Of a stretch of 64,000 nucleotides of DNA, positions 46,861 to 59,124 are shown piece after piece. Origin of the DNA: Druceiella hillmani (Eukaryota > Arthropoda > Insecta > Lepidoptera > Hepialidae). Under the pieces are notes generated by a model, which saw only the letters and a list, made by a program, of their open reading frames with translations, ran no database searches and had not been told where the DNA came from. Within the stretch, counting starts at the first letter, position 1, and each line of letters starts with the position of its first letter. The translations under genes and the position numbers were made by a program. Location: NCBI GenBank assembly GCA_039881145.1, contig JAYKKI010000009.1, positions 7,164,501 through 7,228,500 on the forward strand. The letters run 5' to 3'.

Positions 46861-48527
46861 TTCTAACTGCTTTGTAAATATAACCCAGCAACATGTAAAA
46901 TTTAATTTGATTTATCGTGAAATAACAGAACGCTGCTAAAAAATCGTATTTTATTTTATAACATTTGATTTAACAGTGGCCGAGTTTCTCAAACACTTTC
47001 AATCATCCAACTTTTACTATATTTTTTTATATCATCAATCATTTTTTAGCTAGATAAAGTCAATTCGCTATGGCAATTTGTCTTTCACGTTTATTATATT
47101 ATTTAAAAAAAAACATTACTACCATCGATACTGTTTCTGTCAATACTTTCTATAGTCTAAATTTCATTATACTTATTTGAAATAATGTAAGAATTATATT
47201 TTTATGATACCGAGTCTGATATCGCTGAAATAAAGTATGCAGGATGGATTAAATACTAGTTCCGAAAATTAATTTACTTCATAGATAGTCGCTCAATTGT
47301 TTTTGACTTTATTTAGCTTATATTGTTCAAAATATCGATGATCAACTATTTAATAAGTTCCGCAATTGGAAGTATGGTTTGTGGGATATTCTATTCTAGT
47401 GGCAAGTTAAATTAAAAATAATCCGACGTTCTTAGTTTGATTTCACAGAACGAACCTTTCGAAATGTAAAGTAGCTGTAACTTTTTTCTTTATATGTATT
47501 ATACGAGCCAACGGAAAATGACAGAAACTCAGTCGACGATATTTTTTCTGATTCTTTTTAGGAAATAATAAGTTATGTTGTAAAATGTAAAAATTGTATT
47601 CTGTTTAAAACTTCATAATATGCAGCACCAACTTCACTTCTAATACTTTCACCAGTTTAAATTTAAAAAAAATCTTATCTAAATAAATTTGTTCATGGAA
47701 ATTAAACATACAAGCGGTTACCACAGTACAGTTTCTTGATTTACTTGATTTTGTTTTAGCATTTTGAAATGGAAAGATTTAATTTAGATTTTGATAGGAA
47801 AAAATCGTGTCTAATGTTAAGTTCAATTGTTTTTATTTAAAAGAAAAAATAAAATGAATTAACGTGAGTTTAAAAAAGTATAATACTTAACTATGGGCCT
47901 TTATTATATATTTATTAATATATTTATTTCATTCCTCTAAATTGTATTTCTGACTTAGTAACAAGAGTCCATCATGAACTAAACTTGATATAAAATAGGC
48001 TTTTATTCAATTAAAACATTTAAATCCATATTTTTAATCTTTGTTGTAAATTTGCGACGGCAAATATACGCGCTTCTACATATAGACTTAACGAAAGTTA
48101 ACAACTGCCAAGGTTTTATTTGATTGTTATCTCCATAAAGGCAAATTCTTTGTATTCATCGTGAATGAGAAACTTGTGTGTATGCTCGTATTTCTCAAGG
48201 TCGTGCTTGGTATCAAGCTTGGAAACACCGACATAAACTGTGAATGGAACTTTTATTTGATTTTTATATACTTTGTTAGTAATTTTTAGTTATTATTCGC
48301 ATATTCGTATCATACGACGTAACATCTTTATGGTTGTTTTTCTTATAAAGTATACGCAAAGATATTAATATGCAAATAAATTCCATAAGTAGTATTTTTT
48401 GAAAATCAGTTTTTAATCAATATCCAGTTTAGACTTTGATCAATGTAACGTTTTACTTGCTAAATTGTTACACGTTACCTTAATGGATATTATAAACTCG
48501 ACAATTTCTGCCTAAGTGTATATATAT
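46861..48527. other. intergenic, nothing recognised
   Basis: AT-rich; no supported feature. Confidence 0.45.
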
Positions 48528-48560
48528 ACAGGCTGATAAAAATTTCTTTTATCAGCCTGT
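48528..48560. repeat. perfect hairpin, 14-bp arms, 5-nt loop
   Basis: Arms 48528-48541 and 48547-48560 (acaggctgataaaa) are followed by ttttattt. It could act as a terminator-like structure in RNA but is most likely another snap-back palindrome. Confidence 0.9.
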
Positions 48561-49640
48561 TTTATTTATCTTTTCTTTAATTTTTTTATTAAACCTTGAT
48601 ATACTTACTGGTTCCATATTAAATGATCACATATATTAAAGCCTTGAAATTTCGATTTACTTCACAAGATTCACGTTTTTTTATTTAAAATCTACGATCT
48701 ATATATTTCAATAGCACTTTTTTGCATCTCAGTTTTGCTTTGTTCCCATTTGTGATTATAAATAACGTTATAGAATTTTACAGCGGCAGTATGAAAGTTT
48801 TTTCAAATATACTACCGTGGAAAATAAAGAAAACTACCATGTAAAAAAACGATTTCTGTTCGGGTCAATAAATATTTTATGTATGCAAAACGAGGTAGAG
48901 TAATTGCGGCTTGAAAGTGAGACAAAAAACATATTCTCTTTCACATTTATATTATTAGTCAATAAGTTAGGATTCAATGTCAAAACTCGTCAAGGTTACT
49001 ACGTACGTAACTCATAGAATTAATGGGAACATCATCTCACGAAACGCACTTCCTTATATAAGCCTTGATAATTTTTTTCTGCCATGACCGTGAAAGGTGA
49101 TGTCTCTCATTAATAATCGCACTCATATACTTGTAAAGCGTAGGAAAACCGGCGTAAGGGCGTTTCATCTATCGCCTACGTGCTATTCACATATTAAATA
49201 CACGTGCGTATCTATGTTTGTTTTAACAGTGTATTAATTTATATCGAAATGTAGATTTTTCTTTTGCTTAATTATTATTAGAATACCAACAACAATTTTA
49301 AATAGTAGCTAAACAAAAGAAATCATACAATGTTGTAACTAAGGAAAAATGTTTCCAACTTTCAGAGTTTTTTATGGCATACTTCTTTAATTATTTATGG
49401 CATTTTTAAATATGATTTAAATTAGCATTGAAAACTAGAACAACTTTTTTCTTTTTTTTAACAACTTTAGAGCATTCTTATAAGGCAAACATTTTTATAA
49501 GGAAAACATTAATATGAATTTGGTGAAATGTCACTTTGAAATCAAGATGCAAAACCTTTATTTGCAACAATCGGTTTAATTTCTAACTATGCAATCTACA
49601 AGATATTAGTGGCTATAAATTATTTAGAAGAGAAGCCAAC
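48561..49640. other. intergenic, nothing recognised
   Basis: No gene supported. A TATA-like ccttatataagcc lies at about 49052, without an identifiable transcript. Confidence 0.4.
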
Positions 49641-49680
49641 TAGGCTGATTGTAAAGGCTTATGCCTTTACAATCAGCCTA
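49641..49680. repeat. perfect hairpin, 18-bp arms, 4-nt loop
   Basis: Arms 49641-49658 and 49663-49680 (taggctgattgtaaaggc) around ttat. Confidence 0.96.
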
Positions 49681-49714
49681 AGATAACTATAACCACTTCT
49701 ATATCATTATACTA

Positions 49715-50080
49715 TTTGTACTCGGTATGCTAAAATATCTCTTGTTCTATATATTTTAAATTATCCTTTTACACTTACCTATCTCACATTGTGATATCTT
49801 CTTATATAAGTAAACTACTTCTCTACCATTTCTGCTTGACATCCCAAAATATCTTTGTTCTATACATTTTAACTCATATTTTTGCACCTACCCGTCTTCC
49901 ATTGTGATGCTTTCTTATATCATTGTACTGTATCCCATTGTGATGTCTTTTTATATAACTGTATTGTACCCCATTTTGACGTCTTTTTATATCACTGTTG
50001 TATCTTTTCTACTCGGTATCCTAAAACACCTTTTTTTTCCTAATATTTTAATTCAGACTTTTGCCTATTACCTTTTAGAC
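49715..50080. repeat. degenerate tandem repeat, units of about 120-180 bp
   Basis: Three decayed units share the order tgctaaaatatctcttgttc-like, tatattttaaatt-like, then tttacacttacc-like, and cattgtgatgtctt-type blocks in between (cattgtgat at about 49788, 49899 and 49936). The forward frame at 49904-50167 comes from this repeat and is not a gene. Confidence 0.65.
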
Positions 50081-50246
50081 TTCTCTCTCTTCTTTCACTA
50101 TTATACCTTTTATTCCCACCTGGCTCTATTATATCTTATTATAAATTACAAACAAATTTTTATATGACCGTTTATTTTATAGCCCTCCATATTCGCTATT
50201 CCTGTTGAGTTGTCCTATACGTACATTTTGTGACTTTTCCATGTCA

Positions 50247-50256
<10 letters not shown>

Positions 50257-50312
<56 letters not shown>
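50257..50312. repeat. (TA)n microsatellite
   Basis: Alternating TA tract. Confidence 0.97.
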
Positions 50313-50315
<3 letters not shown>

Positions 50316-51090
50316 TTTCAGATATTTGTTGATATTGATTTACCTGCTGCTAATATTACAACGAGTACTGTTTTGACTATTTGTTGTAATCTGTTTACGT
50401 GTACACATATTTATACATAAGATTTTTTTCATTATATTTTTTTCACTTTATTTTGACCGCTGAATACTGAGGGTGAATAAGTTTTGTTTCTTCTCTTTTT
50501 ACTTTTGTTCCATCAATTATTGTTATCACAATTATGTAAAACTATCTAGGAAGTTTTAAGTTTGTATTTACAGAAAGAATTATGTTTAGATAAGTTTGTA
50601 CTTATGTGCGAGTTGTTGAAGTGTTTTCTATTCAAGTTCCTGGGTTTATGTCGTTGTACGTGCGTAATATACGGCATATTTCTGATAAATAGGTCTAATA
50701 GTTAAGTTCATTTTAGATAAATATGTGACTGAATATTTAATAGTACCAAAAAAATGCTAAAGAATAGGCATTTGGCATGGGTTGATTTTGACAGATGCAT
50801 TTTTTAAATTTTTATTTAGGAACTTTTTATTGTATAATTTACTTTGATTTTACTTTGTTAATTCTTTTTTTGAATGTTTTGATAACAAAAATACTAGAAT
50901 ATATCTTTGAACCTTTTATCACTTTAAATTAATATTTAAACACCTTAATGCGTGGAAACTTACCAAAAAGATTAATTCTAATTCATTTTATTTTCTAAGG
51001 CCCATTATGTACAATATTTAATACGTAATATAACTACCTTACAAACCACCCGTCCATAAGATTAAACGTTAAAACTAGAAATTAAATTAT

Positions 51091-51180
51091 TATTAAAATT
51101 AAACTTGGCAGACGACTAATATTAATATTAAAATTAAATTTGGCAGACGACTAATATTAATATTAAAATTAAACTTGGCA
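51091..51180. repeat. 35-bp tandem repeat, about 2.6 copies
   Basis: ggcagacgactaatattaat recurs with period 35 (ggca at 51107, 51142 and 51177). Confidence 0.93.
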
Positions 51181-52586
51181 GCAACGAAGCAAATTAATAT
51201 AGGGTAGAACTTATTGCCTTTTCTGTGATGAAATTTTAGTGCAATAATATAATTTTTGTAAAGTTTCAAAATTTAACAATTTTTTTTTAAATTTATTTAA
51301 TTTTTATAATACTCTTTCCTTTTCCGTATTATTGATATTTAATTATTTTTATATTTTCCAACATTTCAAATATTAAAGTGCGTAGTTTTTTTCGACTTTT
51401 AGTCTTTTTGGTCCGATTTTGTTTATATGTTCTAACCGAATCTTGTGCTTGTGCCGGTTTACGCTTGCGCCACGTCATTGAAGCATATATGAGTTTACCA
51501 TTTTTTTATACCTACTTCGTTAATCGAGGTTGATTGATTGCTGCTAATTTGTTACTTAGGTGTATTTTATTTACTTAAATAATTGTATGGAAATACAATT
51601 TTTCAATTTGTTCGAAACTCGACATTGTCAATGCGTGTTCGAATAACTTTCTTTAATTCCTCCATAAGATCCTAATTTAATAAATAAGCATACATAATTG
51701 CTTTCTTAAAGAAAGTATATGTGATTAAAATATAATTATTTATAGAGTTTTCTTAGTTTTTGAACATTTGTTCTCTTACATAATTAAACTATAGAGATTT
51801 GTCTGTACTGGATATACCGTCAGAATAGAAGAGTTCCTAATTTCCAGAAACATGGAAAACAAATATTCATATAATTACAAACAGGACTTGTATCTGCACC
51901 AAATTACATTTAATTTCGGGCAGTTGTGCTATATAGTGTTGAGATATAGGTAGTAAAATATATTTTCATCGTTAAAAAAATGACTAAAAGTAAATTTCGA
52001 TTGTTGGTCTAAGAGCACACTGAAGCGGGCAAAGTGTGTTGTTGATGCAATGACAACACACCCAAATATAAGCAAATTATCGCATTTTCACAAATATAAA
52101 CGGCTTAACTATTAACCCTCGGCTTAACTGTTCAACTTAGTTTTTTTTCTTTTGGTTTGGATTGTGTAATTCGTAGAGTTAGATAGTCTTTTGGATTGTA
52201 CGTATTAAAACTAACTGAAATTCAAAAACATTAATAGCATATTTTTATTTTTCTCTCTTCGATTTTTTAACAGTTCAAAGTAAGATTGCATATTATGTTC
52301 AATTATATTCCACTCATCTTACTTTATAATTAAATTTTTCCTATAAAACAATATGTTAATTTCTGCAGGTTCCAAAAATTATGGTGAAACCCAAAAAAAA
52401 ATTGTAGGCATTATCGAATTTCTGGCGAGAAGTCAGATATATGGTCCTTATTTGACAAAACCATCATAAAAGTTCATTAATGTGAAAAAAATAGCAATAC
52501 ATTTAAAGAAATGTTTGAAATTTCCATAAAAATAGAAAAATGGTTTAAGTGAAGCAGCGTCAATTTCATCAATAAAGAAAATACAT

Positions 52587-52667
52587 CTTGATTCTACAAA
52601 CGATTCCAACAATTTTGATTCTACAAACGATTCCAATAATCTTGATTCTACAAACGATTCCAATATT
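52587..52667. repeat. 27-bp tandem repeat, 3 copies
   Basis: gattctacaaacgattccaa starts at 52590, 52617 and 52644. The period is a multiple of three, which creates a repeated peptide on the minus strand without evidence of a gene. Confidence 0.95.
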
Positions 52668-53036
52668 TAGTATATTATAAACAGTTTTATAACACAAAAA
52701 AGGTCTCTCTACGATAATGAACATTAAATACCGTTTTTCAAGAAAATGTTATTCTAATTTGTGTAGTTACGGGTAAATACGTGGTAAACACTCAATGTTT
52801 TGATAATTGCCCAAACGGGTAAGATGGGTACCTACCCATAGCCCATCTCGTTGCCACATCAGAAAAACGGAATGTAATTTTTTGGTTGGGTAAAATTACT
52901 GTTATAGTGCAATTACACATAGACGCGTATTCGTCGTGTCGATTATCTCAAATAGTGATATTCTTCAATAATTAATATATTGCATATGCATTGGATGGAT
53001 ATATTTGATGGGCGAAATGTAAATATATCACTGTTG

Positions 53037-53363
53037 ATCGATTCTAATTGGTTGAAATAGTTGGGATACAGTTGACAGTAACGTAGAGTTGGCATACGGA
53101 GAGCTTCCCAGATATTGTCGATCAGTTAATATGTGCTTAGCAATAATTGATTCTAATTGGTTGAAATAGTTGGGTTACAGTTGACAGTAACGTAGAGTTG
53201 GCATACGGAGAGCTTCCCTGATATTGTCGATTAGTTAATATGTGCTTAGCAATAATTGATTCTAATTGGTTGAAATAGTTGGGTTACAGTTGACAGTAAC
53301 GTAGAGTTGGCATACGGAGAGCTTCCCTGATATTGTCGATCAGTTAATATGTGCTTAGCAATC
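53037..53363. repeat. 109-bp tandem repeat, 3 copies
   Basis: ttctaattggttgaaatag starts at 53042, 53151 and 53260. Copies are almost identical, so the expansion is recent. The corresponding part of the gene 1 promoter (around 15160-15197) is single copy. Confidence 0.96.
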
Positions 53364-53561
53364 ACCTTGCGTCTTAATTATATTTAAGCATATCTAGTTA
53401 TGTCAAGTGCCACATTTTAATGTTTCAACTTAATTGAAATGTACTTATTCTCGTTTTTTTTCGAAATATTAACGTTATATATTAATTCCCCTACATCTGT
53501 TAATGATGATTACACTATGCTTTTGCTACCTATTTATATACATAAGACTTAATATTATCGT

Positions 53562-53566
<5 letters not shown>

Positions 53567-53620
<54 letters not shown>
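53567..53620. repeat. (TA)n microsatellite
   Basis: Alternating AT tract between the repeated promoter unit and the leader exon. Confidence 0.97.
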
Positions 53621-53622
<2 letters not shown>

Positions 53623-53850
53623 CCTTTGTCCTTTTATCAACAAGCTATCTTGAACTAAACGATAGATATTCATGACCATGTAATAATTACAACCTTTACC
53701 GCGGCAGCGACTTGTGTAGATAAAAGCAATCTTTATTTAAAAAAACGTTGCTTTTGATATCATCACAATAACAAGCTCCATTTGTGCATTTTAATGATGT
53801 GTTATCAAAAATTGTCAAGTAAAATAATAGAACTCAATTAAGTAAATGTA

Positions 53851-53894
53851 CATAGTTTTCGTGAGGGTAGCTCGACAAAAGTGTTGTTTGAATT
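53851..53894 (+). other. gene 2 untranslated leader exon (predicted)
   Basis: catagttttcgtgagggta, then gctcgacaaaagtgttgttt and gaatt, followed by donor gtaagt (53895). It matches the gene 1 leader in sequence and donor and has no ATG. Confidence 0.5.
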
Positions 53895-54540
53895 GTAAGT
53901 GCCTCGTTAATTGAAGTATTATTGTAAACGTTTATGTATAAATTTGTGTGTGTATGTATATATGTATTTGCTTTTGCATAGTAATAAAAAAAGTATTCTA
54001 ACTTGTCAATAGGTATGTGGAAAATATTTTCAAATTTAATGCGGACGTTAATTTAGTCATCAAATACAATTTCTCTTTGTTTTTTGACACAAGAAAAAAT
54101 ACCCGACCAAACCTCTGTCGGGATATACGTAAAACCGGTTTCCATAAATGTTTATATTTCTTGAAACTTTTATTACTAGTCCACAAAAGTAAATTTAATA
54201 TAAATTAAGAATCAAATACCATTGTCTAGACTTTTTTATTTTTCAAACTCGTGGCTGTATAATTAGAACCGGTGAAGTAGATCGCGCGTACTTGCACTCT
54301 AGTTTGAAGTTTAATATGTCGCAAACTTTATTTCAAAATGAAAAATGCAAGTAATTTAATATTATCTATCTAATAATATTCTACTTTATGGTAGGTACAA
54401 ACAAGTTCTCCTTCGCTTGTATGTCTTGTAATAATTTGGTACACATAAATTATAATGTTCATATACGATTTATATAGGTCTTAAAATGCAGAATCTGTAA
54501 AATAAATAGAATGTAAATAAAAGCTGAAGAAACTATGTGG

Positions 54541-54542
<2 letters not shown>

Positions 54543-54590
<48 letters not shown>
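54543..54590. repeat. (TA)n microsatellite
   Basis: Alternating TA tract. Confidence 0.97.
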
Positions 54591-54591
<1 letters not shown>

Positions 54592-55182
54592 TAAAATTCT
54601 AAGGATTCCTTTTTTCACTCTGCCATCCTAAAAGCAAATAACAAAAGAACGATAAACCATACATTTACTGCTTTGTATTTAATAACCTTTGTTTACGTTG
54701 TAGAAGATACACTTATAGACTATGTAAAGAGACACTGTTATGGTCTTCGTAAATTTTCATTTAAACTTAAACTTACAATATATTTTATTTCAGGTTACAA
54801 AGGAATAGGTGTATTTTCAATTCAAGGATTGTGTATATTTCCATTTGTTTTTTTATCACTTTTCCATACTGAAATATTGGTACATATTAAATCTAAGATA
54901 TAATTTCTCCACACGCAAAAGATGAAGAATAATATTAATTTATAATGATTTTTTCTGAGAAGTCTGAGAACATTATTTCCAATGCAATCTGTAATATTAA
55001 ATTACAGATATAATTCAAATATTTCTCTAAAAATCTAGTTTTATAAGTAGTCTTATAAGATGTATTTTAAAGTTCCTACAAAACTAGCCTAGATATATTT
55101 TAAAGTTTTACATACACAATATTTTTATGCCTTAAAAATTGGGCTGCATTAAACATAGCACGCAGTTCAACTGATTTTTGAA

Positions 55183-55640
55183 TTTAGTTTCGAACTATGA
55201 TCATAGATCATCAATTAACAATATCCGTTCATTACAAGTGATTTTATAATATCTATATATGATTTTATTTTACAATTCTACATGTAATTTTATAATGAAG
55301 GGTCACCAAATAAATAAATTATGTAATGAATAAGGCAACAGTAAATTATCAGCGAATTTATCATTGACATGCGACCTTTAGTAGAGAAAATAATACTGCT
55401 AGTCATACAAGATTAGGTTAGATTAGGTTAGAATTGAAGGACTGAAACCCGCACTTATCCCAATGAATTATATACGGTTCTCCAGAGTGATGTATTTCTT
55501 ATACGGCTCTTACGCAATTTTTTTAGTAGCAAAAAGTTGAAGCAAAAGCTTTTACCTATCAAGGAAAAATATAGGGAACAGCATCGTAACTGCTAAACAT
55601 TTTTGGCGAGTGACATTTTAATTTGTTCATAATCCGTAGT
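55183..55640. repeat. direct duplication in gene 2 intron 1, left copy
   Basis: About 90 percent similar by eye to 57758-58172. Shared blocks: tagtttcgaactatgat, aaggcaacagtaaattatca, aatactgctagtcatacaag, agagtgatgtatttcttata and cttttacctatcaaggaaaa. It includes a short TTAGG-like run (gattaggttagattaggtta) that is shortened in the other copy. Confidence 0.92.
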
Positions 55641-56244
55641 TTGGCTTCATGTTGAGAAATGTGAAGAAAAAATTATGGTTCTTTTTATATTTGTTACAGA
55701 TAATTTGCTAAAATTATAATTTATGTAATTATATTAGAAAATTTGCGTATTTAATTATAATCCATAGTCTTCAATGCATTTTTTTGGTATACACCGATGT
55801 GTAAATTCTAACTGATTGGTGAAACCTTAGCCTGCGGAGTAACAGGCTTCGCCCACGTGAAGGTAGGAAAATTTATTTTTTTAAAAGAAATAAGTGAAGG
55901 TTTCAATTATGTTAGTTGTTTCTACTCGTAAATACGAGGTAGGCATTATTTTGAACATAATTCGCTAATAACTTTAATGTTAGTTCCGGTGAAGCTTAAT
56001 TTTACCATTAAGCACAATTATATATTGCTTATCTTTTCATCCAGAATATAACATATTCATATTTAGAATTACGTTAGGATCTGTTGGCTGTTTGAATGCA
56101 ACGTAAAGATAAACAAATAAACCGATAATATTTTACTTTCATTACATTCGTAGGGATGTATTATATTAAAATTTATTTATGATGGAACTGTTTATTCAGT
56201 TAATACTGACTTCTAAAGTTCTGGTAGTCAAGGACTGACTTCTA

Positions 56245-57170
56245 AAGGTAGGTTTACTACCTAGTTTACCGAAATTAGTGATAAATAGTACAATAATACC
56301 ATACATGTCAACAGTTAAAAACCTGGGACTACTGATCGATCAAAATCTTAATTGGCGGCCTCAAGTAAATGATGTTAGTCGTCGTGTTTTCAACAGGATA
56401 CACTCTTTGAAACGTTTTCAAAATTTTCTACCGACTAAAACGAAAATCTACCTTTGTCAAACACTTTTATTACCATTAATCGATTATGGAGACGTGTGCT
56501 ATCCTGATCTTAATGAAGAATATTTGTGCAAGTTGGAACGTCTTCAAAATTTATGCATTCGGTATATCTTCGGCCTCAGAAAATATGATCACATTTCTGA
56601 ATACAGGTCACTTCTCAAATGGCTGAAGATCCGTGATCGACGCCAACTTCACATACTTACACTTCTTTTTAACATATTAAAAAATCCTCATAGCCGAAAT
56701 TATCTTAGTGCCAAATTTAAAGATTTGTCTGCTGACGGCCTTGGGCTGCGATCTGAAAGTTCACTCACTCTACTTATTCCTAAACACACCTCTACCACTT
56801 ACGAAAAATTCTTCACTGTCCAAGCAGCAAAAATTTGGAATCACCTGGATCCTGACATCAGGAAAATCACGTCTCTAAATATTTTCAAAGATCGATTGAA
56901 AAAGTCCTGCCTCTCCTGAAACCTTTTCCTTTGTGTCCTTGACCTTGCCTTTCTTTCCCATCCCAAATCATGTCAATATTTTGTTTTGTTTTTTAATTTA
57001 CTTTTGTATTTTTTTTGTCTAATGTGCTATGAAGAATTTTCATTGTAAAATCTCTTACAGTCTACCAACTAAATTTCAATACAAATTGTTATGGTTGACT
57101 GGAAGAGATTGCTCATGTAACAATAAATCCGCCTTATGTACTGTACATAACAGTTAATAAATAAATAAAC
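56245..57170 (+). mobile_element. 5'-truncated jockey/CR1-type LINE, 3' end
   Basis: An open frame from about 56245 to 56919 encodes the C-terminal region of a LINE reverse transcriptase: TVKNLGLLIDQNLNW, KIYLCQTLLLPLIDYGDVCY, LERLQNLCIRYIFGLRKYDH and IWNHLDPDIRKITSLNIFKD, ending KKSCLS. The polymerase core is missing through 5' truncation, which is usual for such insertions. The intact frame suggests a fairly young copy. The 3' UTR ends with aataaatccgccttatgtac and (aaat)n at 57155-57170, shared with the SINE at 18849. It lies sense in intron 1 of gene 2. Confidence 0.85.
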
Positions 57171-57259
57171 TGTTTAATTAATTAAATTTTTTATATTTCT
57201 ACGACCAAGTTTTATTTTTAAGAACTATTTTTAAAATTAAGACTTTTTTATGTTCATCA

Positions 57260-57440
57260 TTGACCATAATTTGTAATGACTTGACTTATCAACATAAGAA
57301 GCTGTGATGTATTTATTAAAATGACTCGCCAAATATGATACCATTAAATGTAATTTTGCTGTGAAAAAATATCTGTCTAAAGAATTCGTCTATTGGACGA
57401 TACTATAACTTATTATTTCGAACTTGAATTGGTAAAATAA
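57260..57440. repeat. duplicated segment S, copy S4 (partial)
   Basis: Resembles the start of S3: aatgacttgacttatcaaca with taagaagctgt (57280-57310) against aatgactagactaatcaata with taaaaagctgt (38900-38930), then actcgccaaatatgat and actataacttattattt. Confidence 0.5.
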
Positions 57441-57757
57441 TTACTGAGCTTTTTGTGTACTATAAATTTATAAGTTTATTTGCTTACACACGCAGATTAT
57501 TGGTCATATACTATGCTTTAGAATAAGGATAACGTGATTTCAAAAGATAATGATAATAGAATATAAATTTTTAAATTTAGAGCAGCATTATTTTAATATA
57601 AACTATAATATCATATAACTTAAAACTCAAAAGTATTTCTGATAGATGTATCGAGAAATTAGTCGTTGAAATATTATTCCATAAAATCGTCCACCTTACA
57701 TAGATAATAATACACTCATGGTCGAATAAAATTATTATCTGTGTAGATGTCGGCAAT

Positions 57758-58172
57758 ATAGTTTCGAACTATGATTGTAGGTTATCAATTAACAATATTC
57801 ATTTATTATAATTGATTTTATAACATCTATGATTTTATAATGAAGGGTCGTCAAATAAATAAATTATGGAATGGATAAGGCAACAGTAAATTATCAGCAA
57901 ATTTGTCATTGACATGAGACCTTTAGTAGAGAAAACAATACTGCTAGTCATACAAGGTTAGATTAAGTTAAGAGTTGAAGAATTGAAACACGCATTTGTC
58001 CCAATTAATTACTTAGGATTCACCTAAGCAGAGTGATGTATTTCTTATACGCCTCTTACGCAATTTTTTAGTTGAAGAAAAAGCTTTTACCTATCAAGGA
58101 AAAATATAGAGAACAGCATCGCAACTGCTAAATATTTTTGGCGAGAGACATTTTAATTTGTTCATAATCCTT
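57758..58172. repeat. direct duplication in gene 2 intron 1, right copy
   Basis: Second copy of 55183-55640, with small deletions. The two copies bracket the LINE fragment and S4. Confidence 0.92.
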
Positions 58173-58961
58173 ATCACTCTAGATTACATAACATTTAAAG
58201 TATATTGTAAGATATTTTCAGCATATAACATTTATACACCTAATTGGTCTTTAACTAGCTAGTAAAGTCTTTAACTTGGTTTTGAAAATTGTTTGTTCGT
58301 AGACTGAGTGCGGAGATGTTAGCAAATTTAATACTACTCTTTTTGATATAATTTTCTTTAGAAACTTAACCAAAATATGGGTCACAAAAATGGTAATAAC
58401 TCACTGAAAGTTTATCTGAGGACTGTTAAACCTAGATAAATTTCCAACAATAATCTTACGTAACCTAACTGGGAACCAAATGTACATTAGGTTGGCGGAT
58501 TTGTATTGCGTATTAAAATGTCACCAATCTTGTGAATTGTATTAGTTAAAATAGTTCTTACTTCACTATTATATTTAACAGAGATACTTAAACGTTTTTT
58601 TTTGTAACATTCCAAACCGTTTTTTACTAAATTATCTCATGAAAATCATCAATTAAAATTAATTTTTAATATTATTTCACTTTAATTTGCATAACCAACA
58701 AATGTTAAAATTACATTAATATAACGGCGTTTTTCCCTAATATTTGCTTTCCATATTACAAGTACTTGAAACCAATTGGAAAAAGTAACTTTGAGGATTA
58801 TCATTATTTATCGTTAAAGACAATAGGAAGAATGATTGGTATGAGATGAGTAAGATAAAAGGGTTAAGATCATTTTAATATTGTATGATACTCGTATTTA
58901 TATTTTATTATAATTTTATACCAATGATAGCTCATTCAAGTTTTATACAATATGATTTCAG

Positions 58962-59124
58962 ATGCAATCGTTAGAATTGCGAAATAATTTCCTACAAATT
59001 TCGGAGGAGGACTACTACAAATCCATCTCTAGGTATAACATGACCGATAAGATGGTTAAAGCGAGCATGGAGAGCATTCGGCGATGGTATGAAATGCAAC
59101 CTCATCTTCCAGCGGGAGCTTTGT
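58962..59124 (+). CDS. gene 2 coding exon 1
   Basis: 163 nt, acceptor gatttcag, donor gtaaga. Encodes [20 protein letters not shown] to GAL. The ATG is the first codon of the exon, as in gene 1. Confidence 0.9.

Larger units (their letters stand above)
50313..52975. other. intergenic, no gene supported
   Basis: AT-rich, with two small minisatellites listed separately. No coding family recognised. Confidence 0.4.
52980..53850 (+). promoter_or_regulatory. gene 2 promoter region with amplified 109-bp unit
   Basis: Homologous to the 38-kb copy (ggatggatatatttgatggg; cgattctaattgg) and the gene 1 promoter (gatcagttaatatgtgctta and aatcaccttgcgtctt; ccatttgtgcattttaatga; ttcatgaccatgtaataatt). 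It includes the triplicated 109-bp unit and a (TA)n tract (53567-53620). No clear TATA box. Confidence 0.55.
53895..58961 (+). other. gene 2 intron 1 (predicted)
   Basis: About 5.07 kb to acceptor gatttcag. It begins with sequence homologous to intron 1 of gene 1 (gcggacgttaatttagtcat). It contains a (TA)n tract (54543-54590), two copies of a 460-bp segment, a LINE fragment and segment S4 (57260-57440). Confidence 0.5.

Noticed and set aside
52448..52663. Minus-strand frame with CIFFIDEIDA, resembling an AAA+ ATPase Walker B motif, and a repeated ESFVES peptide
   Set aside because: No Walker A, arginine-finger or other AAA context is present. The repeated peptide is the 27-bp minisatellite read in frame. 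Chance resemblance.
55410..55435. TTAGG-like run as interstitial telomere
   Set aside because: Only three or four imperfect units lie inside a duplicated intron segment. Too short to support telomeric origin.
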